Shown here: positions 47,653-59,616 of the stretch, piece after piece | Numbering within the stretch: position 1 is the stretch's first letter | Layout: every line of letters begins with the position of its first letter | Origin: Henckelia pumila | Taxonomy: Eukaryota; Streptophyta; Magnoliopsida; Lamiales; Gesneriaceae | Length of the DNA stretch: 64,000 nt | Assembly (NCBI RefSeq): GCF_033568475.1 | Contig: NC_133123.1 | Span: 106,021,228 to 106,085,227 of the forward strand | Direction of reading: 5' to 3' | Notes under the pieces: model-generated | The model's input: the letters and a program-made list of their open reading frames with translations, nothing else | Database searches by the model: none | What the model was told of the DNA's origin: nothing | Position numbers and translations under genes: made by a program

Positions 47653-50600
47653 TCATGTTAACATGAGTGATTCTTCACATATTCCGCAGATTGCGCACCC
47701 AATGTTGTATATATGTTTTCTGAATATCGTCGTGGGAAGTGCCTTTGTGAAGAGATCTGATGAGTTCTCACTTGATTGAATATAACAGATATCAATATCT
47801 TTATTCTTCTCAAGATCTTGAGTGTAGGCAAAGAACTTTGGGGGTATATGTTTTGTTCTGTCACTTTTGATGTATCCTTCTTTCATTTGAGCAATACATG
47901 CAGCATTATCTTCATACAACGTCACAGGCTTCTTGTCTACTGATAATCCACAAGAAGTTTGGATATGTTGTGTCATTGATTTTAGCCAAACACATTCACG
48001 GCTTGCTTCATGTAGCACAATAATCTCAGCGTGATTTGATGAAGTTGTTACGAGTGTTTGTTTCTGTGAACGCCAAGAAATTGCGGTGCCTCCACGAGTA
48101 AATACATATCCGGTTTGAGAACGTGCCTTATGTGGATCAGATAAATATCCAGTATCAGCATAACCAATGATACTTTGATTGGTGTCTTTTGAGTACAAAA
48201 GTCCCAAATCTGTTGTTCCTCGTAGATAACGAAATATATGTTTAATTCCGTTCCAGTGCCTCTTTGTTGGATATGAACTGAATCTTGCCAATAAATTTAC
48301 AGCAAAAGATATATCAGGTCTAGTGCAATTTGCAAGATACATAAGGGCACCAATGTCACTTAGATATGGTACTTCTGGACCAAGAATAACTTCATCATCT
48401 CCACATGGACGGAATGGATCCTTTTCTATGTTTAATGATCTTACAACCATTGGAGTACTTAATGGATTTGATTTATCTATATTAAAACGTTTAAGGATCT
48501 TTTCTGTATAATTTGTCTGGTGAAAAAAAAATTCACATTCTTTTTGTTCGATTTGCAAACCCAGACAATACTTGGTTTTTCCAAGATCCTTCATTTCGAA
48601 TTCTTCCTTCAAGTACATCATAACTTCTTGAATTTCTTTATTCGTTCCAATGATGTTTAAGTCATCAACATATACAGCAATAATTACACATCCGGATGTT
48701 GTTTTCTTGATGAAAACACAAGGGCATATTGGATCATTTACATATCCCTTTTTCATCAAGTGCTCACTTAGCCGATTATACCACATTCGGTCGGATTGCT
48801 TCAACCCATATAATGATCTTTGCAATTTTACAGAATAAAATTCTCTGGGTTTTGAACTTTGTGCTTCAGGCATTTTAAATCCTTCAGGGATCTTCATGTA
48901 TATATCACTATCAAGTGATCCGTATAAGTAAACCGTAACAACATCCATTAGACACATTTCCAAATTTTCAGACACTGCCAAACTAATCAAATATCGAAAT
49001 GTAATTGCATCCATAACAGGAGAATACGTTTCTTCATAATCAATTTCAGGCCTTTGAGAAAAACCTTGTGCAACAAGTCTAGCTTTATATCTTACTATTT
49101 CATTTTTCTCATTTCGCTTTCGAATAAAAACCCATTTGTATCCAACAGGTTTTACACCTTCAGGTGTGGGGACTATAGGTCCAAAAACATTACGTTTATT
49201 TAGCGAATCCAATTCAACCTGGATGACATCTTTCCATTTTGCCCAATCATGACGAGTTTTACATTCACCAAAGGTTTTTGGTTCATGATCCTCGTTTTCA
49301 TTTATGATGTCACATGCCACATTATAAGAAAATATCTCATCAATATCTTCTATATCTTTTCGGTTCCATATTTTTCCAGTATTAATATAATTGATAGAGA
49401 TTTCACGATTCTCGTCAGTTTGTGGTTCTGACAGAACATTTTCATCATCAGGTGTTTCTTCTGGAACACCATTTTCTATTTTATGATCATCGTGTTTCTC
49501 TATGCCTTTTCTTTTCCGAGGATTTTTATCCTTGGAACCGATAGGCCTCCACGCTTCAAGCGTTTTATGACATCATGAGTGTCTTCAATTTGTTTCTTTG
49601 GAATTTCAATTCGAGCAGGGGCATTTACAACATGTATATATGATTTTGTTACCCCTTTTGTGTCTGTAAATGCATCTGGCATTTGATTTGCAATTCTTTG
49701 CAAGTGCACAATTTGTTGTACATCTTTCTCACATTGTTTGGTCCTTGGATCCAAATGTAACAATGATGGTACATACCATATGATTTCTTTTTCGATGTGT
49801 TTCTTTTCTCCCCCTAACATTGGGAAGATTTCTTCATTAAAATGACAATCAACAAAACGTGCTGTAAACACATCGCCTGTCTGAGGCTCAAGATATCGAA
49901 TGGGGAGAATTTATGATATGCACTTGGTCTGATGCGAATTAATGCCGCAGCATATAAAATTTCATGTCCCCATATAGAAATAGGGAGTTTTGTTTTCATA
50001 ATCATTGGTCTAGCAATCAGTTGTAGACGTTTAATCAATGATTCAGCTAATCCATTTTGCGTATGAACATGAGCTACATGATGTTCAACAGTGATTCCCA
50101 TTGACATACAATAATCATTGAAAGTCTGGGATGTAAATTCTCCAGCATTATCAAGTCTTATTTTCTTGATTGTATAATCGGGAAATTGATTTCACAATTT
50201 TATTATTTGAGCCATCAATCTTGCAAATGCCACATTCCGAGTTGACAATAAGCATACATGTGACCATCTGCTAGAGGCATCGATCAATACCATAAAGTAT
50301 CGAAATGGTCCACATGGTGGATGAATTGGCCCACAAATATCACCCTGAATACGTTCAAGAAATATGGGTGATTCAGTTTGGATTTTAGCTGGTGATGGTC
50401 TTATAATAAGTTTTCCAAGTGAACATGCTTTACATTGAAACTTATTATTTTGAAAGATCTTCTGGTCTTTCAATGGATGACCATGCGTATTTTCAATAAT
50501 TCTTCGCATCATTATTGAACCAGGATGTCCCAATCGATCATGCCAATTGGTTAATATTGAAGAACTATTAACCACCATATTTGATTCGATTGGCCTTATA

Positions 50601-50992
50601 TGTGAATAATGCAATCTAGTAGGGAGCATTGATAATTTTTCAACCACATATTTCTTTCCTGATTTATATGTGGTAAGACACATATATTTCTGATTTCCAT
50701 CAGTTATCGTCTCAGTATCATATCCATGAGAATATATGTCATTAAAACTCAACAAATTTCTTTTCGATTGTGGTGAATATAAAGCATCATTTTTCAAAAA
50801 TTTTGTACCATTTGGTAACAAAAATTGTGCTTTACCACAACTTTCAATCAAGTCTACAGGACCTGATATGGTATTCACAATTGCTTTTGTTGGTTTTATT
50901 TCCAAAAAATATCTTTTATCTCGCAGAATAGTGTGCGTTGTACCACTATCTGGTATGCAAATTTCCATGATATTATTTCCATGTTTGCTCAT
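47653..50992 (-). pseudogene. Element C pol: protease, integrase, reverse transcriptase, RNase H (broken)
   Basis: From 50992 down the minus strand: protease ICIPDSGTTHTILRD; integrase zinc domain NWHDRLGHPGSIMMRR with CKACSLGK; integrase core (GDICGPIHPPCGPF, NGLAESLIKRLQL); then a deletion and frameshift near 49900 where YHKFSP joins RYLEPQTGDVFTARF. The 555-codon frame 47653-49320 holds reverse transcriptase (KWVFIRKRNEKNEIVRYKAR, YVDDLNIIGTN) and RNase H (GYADTGYLSDPHKARSQTGY, YEDNAACIAQ). Frameshifts occur near 50200 and 49500. The polymerase part is open but cannot be expressed as a normal polyprotein. Confidence 0.85.
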
Positions 50993-51143
50993 AGCATTTT
51001 CATATCAAACTTCACAAAAATATAATAAAGAAAAATCAAGGATAATATATATATGCAAAATATATCATGTTTCATAAGAATGCATGAAAAATATAGCATG
51101 TTACATTCTAGTCCCACCAATATATTAATCAATGTTCTCGAAA

Positions 51144-51670
51144 TCATTTGAAAAAATCGGCAGCATTGAAATAAGCTGAACCACTTAAATGGTTACTGAT
51201 TTCAACAAAATTGGTCTTTTTTTCTTTCCCCTTTATCGATACTTTAAAGAACTTACATAAGTGCTCAGGGGTACATGACCAATGTCTTGGAGTGCTACAT
51301 TTATAACAAACACTCTCATATCTTTTTGAGTGATTTTTATTTTCACTCATATTTTCATGCTGCCTTTTTGAGTGGTTCGTGACGTTCTTTTGAGATTAGT
51401 TATTGAAGTAACTATCTCGATTATTTTCATATTCACGGCCATAACCATGACCACGATCATTTCTACGTCCACGTTCATGACCACATCCTCGACCTCAACC
51501 AAAATCTAGTTTATGCCTTTGATTTTGTTTTTCATGTTTTACTTACGACATTTGCTTCTGGAAATGCCGTAGATACATTGAGTCGGGATTGATGATTTCT
51601 CATTAACATTTCTTTGCTCTTTTCTAGTGATATCGAGAGCAATGAATTTAAACTTTGCCAAATTTGACAT
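51144..51670 (-). pseudogene. Element C gag remnant with internal deletion
   Basis: It starts MSNLAKFKFIALDITRK, the usual start of this gag family, then jumps within a few codons to the region just before the zinc knuckle (LMRNHQSRLNVSTAFPEAN). An Arg/Gly/Tyr-rich stretch and a CCHC-type knuckle (CYKCSTPRHWSC) follow. Roughly the whole capsid domain is missing. Several stops lie between 51360 and 51530. Confidence 0.7.
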
Positions 51671-52064
51671 GGTGGTACTAGAAAAATAACAATGCATTTT
51701 ATAAGTTAATTTCCATTAATATGACAATACAAAATAATGGATAAACGATGAGTACAAGTACGTGTACAAATAGAGAAAAAGTATGTGGTGGAAAATCGCT
51801 GGTGAGTACAAGACTCGTGAGCATGATGATCATAATCGTTATGAAAAATAGCCTTAGAAATGTCATCATCTTCATCTTCGAAAAAACCGAGGAAAAAATA
51901 TTTTGAGAGAAAGAGTGAATTTTGGTGTGATTGAAAATGAGTTTGAATGAACATATTTATAGGCCAAAAACTAGCCGTTTGTGACCTTTTGTGACCGTTG
52001 GGGGTAAGAAAAAATCGAGTATGTGTTGAATAAAAATTCGTGATAATGATGCAATGCATATAAT
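51671..52064 (-). other. Element C leader, part left of B2
   Basis: Untranslated leader between gag and the B2 insertion. A 117-codon minus-strand frame (51706-52059) has low-complexity composition and no domain, so I do not call it a gene. Confidence 0.5.
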
Positions 52065-53908
52065 TGAAAGAGTGGGTGCCCGGTGAGCCAACTTGTGGCT
52101 AAGGGCTTTGATGACTCTTTGTATAAACAATCTTTTGTTTAATATAATTTACACTTTTATTAATGGCAATGACTTTATCTTTCTTCATATTGTTATATTG
52201 TGATATACTATTGTTGTTTAGATAAAGACCTTGAATATACTATAGTGTATATAAGATGTGGTAGCACATGGGGATGGCTATCATGAAACACATCTTATAG
52301 TCACTGTATATTCTAAACTGTTCCTAGTCGATTGAGCCGTCCGATAATAAGGATAAGGATCGCTCGAGTTTGAGACTAGCATTTGCGATGCAGAGTACCA
52401 CGTTTCATTGGTAAGGAACATAGAGATGTTCAAAGCATGCAAATGGATATTCATATGATGAATGATCGAACTACCCTATCCGGACTTTCCAAGTGGTTAT
52501 CACTTATAGAGTGGATAAAGTCCGCGGTTTTGGTTGTACACCATTAGTCCTTACTACTTGAAACATCATTGAGACTCTATATGCTAGTACTGTGCTTTGA
52601 CTCATTTACCGACTCTATTGGGGTCATCAGGTGTCGGGATTGGGTACAGTTACAACACATATAGGAGTCGATGCTTTGTTGTCAAGGATTCACCACATAC
52701 TTGCGAGTGTGGATATCCTATGCGATCTGAGGAGATATTAGTGTGACGAATCTCTGGCCAGAGTACATGATGTGGTTTAAGAAATGGTTTCTTAGTAGCA
52801 CATGCGATGTCACTATTTGATCTTCAAGATGTATTGCATAGTTATCGAATCTCGAACGACTCTCAATTTACCAATGGTTGTTGATTCGATCGGGATATAT
52901 GGATGAAGGGACCGTACTGTACGCTAACCAAAATCTATTGGTTCTTGCAGGCACTATCAGTGATACCTAGGGAATCATGGGGCGATGTTGCTAGGCGCTC
53001 TTACCATGATTCGATGGGCAAGTCGGAAATTGTTGTTCCGAGTCACAAGGAGTTGTGAGCCCACGGCTAGCTGTATCCCTGAACCATTGAGGGTCACACA
53101 GAGTAATGGATTTTTAATCCCCGTTGAGATAGTTAAATTTAAAGAGTTAAATTTAATGAACAAAGAAGTTGGACTTCTTATTTAAGAGTAGAGGAGTAAG
53201 ATTTCCTAAAATGACATAGGGATGGGCATTTTTGGAAATCACTGAATTCGGATTCAGAAAAATTTATCTTGACTTTAAAAGGTGTAGAAATGGTTTCTGT
53301 GAACATTGGTAAAATCGGTTTATCAATCTGAGTCACGATGAATTTTATATTAATTTCTGAACATGCGGGCTTTGCTTGTCGGGCTTGAACTTATGACTAA
53401 TGGGCCCTAAGCTGTTAGCGGCCTACATTATAAATAAGTTATTGCAGTACAGAAATTATACACAACAGGTCACAATTTTCGAAAACCTAGTTATTTTCTC
53501 TCTAAAGTGGCCGCCCCCCTTCCCTCTCTACTCGGGAAAATCCAGCCTGAGAATTTTGAATTACAGTCTGGTTTAACGGATCAAATTCGTTAATTCTCTT
53601 CGTAGATACTTCTGATAGATTTTCTAGTGCAATCTATCAGAGGGATTAATTATCCGTTCGTGGACCTGATTGAAGAACAGTTCGTCCATCAGTTCCAGGG
53701 ATATACAACAAGAGCAGAGCAATCTGTTGGTGTCCATAATCTCGATTCGAGATTGGAGGTAAAAATTTATAATTGTTATTTAATTTTTACACACACAATT
53801 TAATCGAAAAAGTTTTGATACCCATTATGGAATCGTTCCATATAAAATTTTTAAACTTCCGCTGCACCGAGTATCAATTCTGATTGATCTGATCGCCGTT
53901 CTCCCACA
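52065..53908 (+). repeat. 5' LTR of B2 (1844 bp)
   Basis: It starts TGAAAGAGTGGG and ends GTTCTCCCACA. A TATAAATA box lies at 53429-53436. Confidence 0.95.
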
Positions 53909-53909
53909 A

Positions 53910-53922
53910 TGGTATCAGAGCC
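53910..53922 (+). promoter_or_regulatory. Primer binding site of B2 (tRNA-iMet)
   Basis: TGGTATCAGAGCC lies one base after the 5' LTR. Confidence 0.9.
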
Positions 53923-55687
53923 AGGTTGCTCAGATCAAGCGATTAAATTAATCGATTGTAAAAAAATTTTTTAGCCTCGGTTTTTGAAACAAAATAAATA
54001 TTTTAAAATAAAATTTTTTTTTTTCGGGCAAAACCCGGGCAGCGATTGGATCGCTGCCCGGGGGGGCAGCGATGGTCTCTGCCCCGGGCAGCGATCGTCG
54101 CTGCCCGGCCCGAGCCCTTTGGGGCGCGGGCAGCCCGGGAACGTCCCGGGCGGCCCGCGAAAAATTAATTTTTTAATTTTAAAATTAAATTTTAATATGT
54201 TAAAATTCTATTTTTGGTCCGATCGAAAATCGTTTTTGATTGGTCCACGAGGCATCGGATCGAATTGTTCGAGTCCGAAATTTTTAAAATTGATTTTTGG
54301 ATAAATTTGAATTTTTGGAAAATTTAAATATTTTATCCGTTAAATTGAATTTTGAAATTAATTATTTTTGGTACAATTGATGATAAGATATGATCTTATG
54401 GATATATTGAGTAAAATATGATTTTATGTATAAAATTGGATTTTATAGATAAAATATGATTTTATTTGATAAAAAGATAAAATATGATTTTGTATGTAAA
54501 ATAAGATTTTATATATGGAATATGATTTTATCCTTTTAAATTTAAATTGTCATTGCATGTTATCCAATAAATTAATTTTGAATTAAATGTTATTGGATAA
54601 GGATGATCGATTGCCATGACCAATTTTATAGGTGTATGTTAGGAATTTACATTTGTTTTTATTGTTGTTGGATTTATTAATGGGCCTGGTTTATGGCCCA
54701 ATATGAATTGTCATATGTAATAAAAGTGGGCTTGGTTTATGGCCCGTTCCCACCCCTTAAAAATGTATCCCCTACTTGTCATTGTTATTTATTGTAAATA
54801 CATTAGATTTAGTGGGAGATGAAGATTTGAAGACGGAGGTGGGCCCAGCAGACAATAAAGACAGAAGAAATGTAAATTGGAAGCTCAATGTAATAGGATT
54901 GCATTGCATACTGCATATTACCTAGGATTGGACTAAGACTCGTGATTGGCAACCACGGGTCGATTAGAAATGAAATCGATCATCCTATATAATATGTGAT
55001 ATTATTGTTGTATGCATGTTTTAGACAAAATTGTGTAAATCCGACAAGCATACAAAAATTTTAAAATGATGAGACAAATTTTCAAAAATTAAAATCCCTC
55101 ATTTTAAATATGATTTAAAATTGATATCAAGATAAATAAAGGAAATTTAAAATTGTTTAAATGTTCCTACCTTCCATCAACGATCAATGTATGAGATGCT
55201 ACCCGCGGATACGGTCCGGCTCATATTATTGGGGGGGCCCGTTCGTCGGAAAGCTGTACATTGGATCGACACATGTTGTAAGTTGGGTGGAACTCCCATG
55301 GGATCAGCTCATATTATTGGGGGATCCACATGGCGACCGTCCATCACAACTTAATATTGATGGTTCATCTTGACATGTCACAATAAACGGCGTCATATTA
55401 TTGGGCCCTTATTGGACATGAGGTAAAAATGTGGAGGTTGCTTTGGAAGCAATTGGGATCTACCTTTTGAAAATTATGGTTGGCTGATATTATTCGGGAC
55501 CATAGTTTGTCAATTGGACTCCATGTTCTTACTAAGGAAAACAGTTTCCCGTTTTCACTAGAGGGTAGTGAAATCGTTAAAATAGTGGGAGTGAGATTCA
55601 TAAAATAAATTTAGCCTATTTTATGTCTTAGTAAATTAATTAAACAATCACTGATATTTGTCTGTTTCTTTTCAGTATTTCATAAAG
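53923..55687 (+). other. B2 leader, structured like that of B1
   Basis: GC-rich palindromes (54025-54162), AT-rich ATAAAATATGATTTTAT-like units (54390-54540) and four CATATTATTGGG-type boxes (55217-55500) occur in the same order as in B1, followed by the gag start. Confidence 0.7.
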
Positions 55688-58600
55688 ATGAATTCGCGTA
55701 ATCCACTTTTCTCGATCCTCGAACAAAATAAATTGACTGGCGCAAACTATACGGAATGGTTTCGTAAGTTGAAGATTGTCTTGACTTCGGAGAAGATGCT
55801 CTACGTGTTAGAAAAATCTCCTCCGAAGGAAGCACCAGCTGACATAAGTCCGGAAGAGTTAGCCAAACTTGATACATGGTGGGACCATGATATCAAGGCC
55901 AAATGCTATATGCAAGCCTCGATGTCTGATGAACTACAGAGGCGATTTGAGGACACCGTGAATGCTGCTGACATTCACGTACAACTCAAGGAACTTTTTG
56001 GGGCTCAATCGAGGGCTGAAAGGTTCGCTACTGTAAAGGAGCTAATGACGTGTCGCATGCGTGAAGGGACTTCGGTCCGTGATCATGGGGTACGAGTGAT
56101 TTGGCTCATACAGAAGTTGGTAACGCTTGATTTGGTGTTGGAGCATGAACTCAACGTGGACTTACTACTTCTATCTCTTCCTTCTTCGTTTGACGGATTT
56201 GTGGTGAATTTCAATATGAACAAGATAGAGGCCTCCCTTGAAGAGATGGTCAATATGCTTGTAACATATGAATCCACATTAAAGAAGGATAAACCGGATT
56301 TCTTGGTGGGCTCCTCTTCTTCTGCTAAGAAGGGGCCAAGTAAAAAGGGTAAGAAACGTTCTGCCCCACCCAAGAAAATCGAACCCGAGAAGAAGTACAA
56401 GACAAAGGCTTCAAACATGGAAAAGTCCAAGGATGTTTGCCATTACTGCAAGAAGCCCGGTCATTGGAAGCGTAACTGCAAGGAATATCTAGAGTAGTTG
56501 CGAACTGCGAAGGGTATGTTCTATATTGAAATAAATGTTTCACTTAATACTACTTCTTGGGTATTGGATACCGGATGTGGATCTCACATTTGCAATGATT
56601 TGCAGGTGATGACAAGAAGTCGCAGGCTTAGAATGGGTGAGACCCAGCTGAGGCTCGGAAATGGTTCCAGAGTTGAAGCTAAAGCTATGGGAGATATTTA
56701 TTTAATTTTGCAGAACGGTTTTAAGTTACTTTTGAGAGATGTTTTATTTGTTCCAGATTTGATTAAAAATATTATTTCTGTTTCTATGCTTGATAGAGAT
56801 GGTTATTCTTGCAATTTTGTGAATGGGATTTGCAATATTTACAAGAATGAATGTTTGATTGGAAATGGACAACTTGAAAACGATCTATACAACTTAAAAC
56901 TAAAAGACGTTCCAATAAATTATGTTGATAAACCGGCAACAACAAACAAAAGGAAAATCGATAGTCAAAACCCGGCAAACCTTTGGCATGCTAGGCTAGG
57001 TCATATTTCCTCAAGGAGGATGAACAAGCTAGTGGGAGAGGGCATGTTTGATATGTCTGATATTAACTCTCTACCTACTTGTGAATCCTGCCTGAAAGGA
57101 AAAATGACTAAATCTCCTTTTAAGGGGAAAACTGAGCGTAGTCAAAATCTGTTGGATTTGATCCATACAGAAGTTTGTGGTCCATTTAGAATTGGTACTC
57201 AATATGGCCACACCTACTTCATTACCTTTACTGATGATTATTCAAGGTATGGGTATTTATATTTAATGAAATATAAGTCTGAAGCATTTGAAAAGTTCAA
57301 AGAATTCAAGGCTGAAGTAGAAAACAAGCTAGGTAAAAGTATTAAAGCACTTCGATCGGATCGAGGTGGAGAATACTTGAGTACCGAGTTTTTGAGCTAT
57401 CTAAAAGAGAATGGGATTCTCTCTCAGTGGACTCCTCCTATGACACCTCAGCTGAATGGTGTATCGGAGCGTCGTAATCGAACTTTGTTGGACATGGTTC
57501 GATCCATGATGAGCTTCACTGAGCTTCCTCCTTCGTTTTGGGGCTATGCGCTTGAAACGGCGGTATTGTTGTTGAACAACGTCCACACTAAAGCAGTGGA
57601 CAAAACACCATACGAGTTATGGAATGGCAAAGCTCCTAAGTATTCGTACTTGAGGATATGGGGATGTCCTGCTTACGTGAAGCAGACAGTGGGAGATAAG
57701 TTGGATAGTCGATCCACCTTATGTTATTTTGTAGGGTATCCGAAGAATTCAATCGGATATTATTTCTATCATCCTGCTGAAACAAAGGTGTTTGTTTCGA
57801 GGAATGCCACCTTCTTGGAGAAGGAGTTCTTATCGGATAAGAAAGGCGAGATGATGGAACTCGAAGAAATTTGAGAAGAACCCGAAATACAAAATAATGA
57901 TCCTACACCTCAGGAACCATTGCTGGACACGCCTATACCTAGAAGATCCGAGAGGACTTCTAGACCTCCTATTCGATATGGTCTTCTTCTTGAAGGGGAT
58001 CAAGATGAACCCGATGTTGGATGTGATCCAAGAAACTTCAAGGAAGCAATTTCTGATGCGGATTCAAATTTATGGCTTGAAGCTATGCAGTCGGAAATAG
58101 ATTCGATGCATACAAACCAAGTTTGGTCTTTAGTAGATTCTCCCGATGGAATTGTTCCAATAGGGTGTAAATGGATCTACAAGAAAAAGCTTGGGCCTGA
58201 TGGTAAGGTATTGACCTACAAGGCGCGATTGGTGGCGAAAGGTTATACTCAAAGACAAGGAGTTGACTATGATGAAACCTTTTCACCAGTTGCAATGTTC
58301 AAGTCCATAAGAATCCTTATTGCCATAGCTGCTTGGTATGACTATGAGATATGGCAAATGGATGTGAAGACTGCTTTTCTTAATGGATACATTAAGGAAG
58401 AAATCTATATGACGCAGCCTGAGGGATACACATCCATGGGAAGCGAGCATAAGGTATGCAAGCTTCAGAGATCAATCTATGGTCTAAAACAAGCATCAAG
58501 AAGTTGGAACCAGAAATTTGATGAAACAATAAAGGATTTTGGTTTCATCAAGAACCCGGAGAAACCATGCATGTACAAGAAAGTAGTTAAGGATGCTGTG

Positions 58601-59602
58601 ACATTCTTAGTACTTTATGTTGATGACATCCTACTCATTGGGAATGACGTAGGGATGTTGCAGTCAACAAAGATATGATTATCAGGCAGATTCTTGATGA
58701 AGGATTTGGGTAAGGCATCCTATATTCTAGGGATACAGATCTATAGATATAGATCTAAGAGAATGATAGGACTCACTCAATCAACCTACATCGACACCAT
58801 ATTGAAACGGTTTTCAATGGATGGGTCCAAGAGAGGACATCTACCCATGTGTCATGGAGTTTCTCTATCCAAGTCTATGTGTCCCAAGACTGATGAAGAG
58901 ATAGAGAAAATGACACATGTACCATATGCGTCAGCCATAAGTAGTATCATGTATGGGATGATATCTACCAGACCGGATGTAGCATTTGCTCTGAGTGTCA
59001 CGAGCAGATATCAAGCTAATCCCGGTCAAATGCATTTGAAAGCCGTGAAGGACATTCTTAAGTACTTACGAAGGACTAAGAATATGTTCATGGTATATGG
59101 AGGAAGAGAACTAAAATTGGAAGGCTATACCGACTCTAGCTTCCAAAGTGACGTGGATGACTCGAAGTCAACCTCTGGATTTGTGTTCATGCTCAATGGC
59201 GGTGCTGTCTCTTGGAAGAGTTCCAAGCAGGACACCACAGCAGATTCCACCACTGAGGCAGAATACATTGCAGCATCAGCTGCTGCTAAAGAGGCCGTTT
59301 GGATGAGGAATTTCGTCCAAGAGTTGGGCGTTATTCCGAAAGTTGTTGGTCCAGTCCCGGTGTACTGTGACAACACGGGTGCCGTTGCTTAGGCAAAGGA
59401 ACCAAGGTCTCATCAAAGATCCAAACACGTACTGAGGAAATACCACATCATCCGGGAGATTGTGGAAAGAGGAGACATCACTGTCGAAAGAGTGGCTTCT
59501 GCAGACAATATCGCTGATCCACTTACTAAGCCCTTGCCAGGACCATTATTTGACAAACATCGCGAAGCAATGGGTCTACGTAGTATGACTAGTTGGCTTT
59601 AG
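55688..59602 (+). pseudogene. B2 gag-pol polyprotein, four nonsense codons
   Basis: One frame of about 1304 codons starts at MNSRNPLF. It contains gag capsid, CCHC knuckle (CHYCKKPGHWKRNC, intact here), protease WVLDTGCGSHICND, integrase (LWHARLGHISSRRMNKL, LIHTEVCGPF, LRSDRGGEY, VSERRNRTLL), reverse transcriptase (MDVKTAFLNG, YVDDILLIGND) and RNase H (EGYTDSSFQSDVDD). Stops are TAG 56495-56497 (CAG in B1), TGA 57872-57874 (CGA in B1), TGA 58676-58678 (TGG in B1) and TAG 59390-59392 (CAG in B1). The integrase core reads HTEV where B1 has HTDV, so the first catalytic Asp is also changed. It ends with TAG at 59600-59602. Confidence 0.93.
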
Positions 59603-59616
59603 GGCAAGTAGGAGAT
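59603..59616 (+). promoter_or_regulatory. Polypurine tract of B2
   Basis: GGCAAGTAGGAGAT lies between the pol stop and the 3' LTR. One purine-run G is replaced by A, and a T interrupts the tract, compared with B1. Confidence 0.7.

Noticed and set aside
51706..52059. Open frame of 117 codons in the element C leader
   Set aside because: Low-complexity His/Thr/Ser-rich reading of an untranslated leader with no family resemblance.
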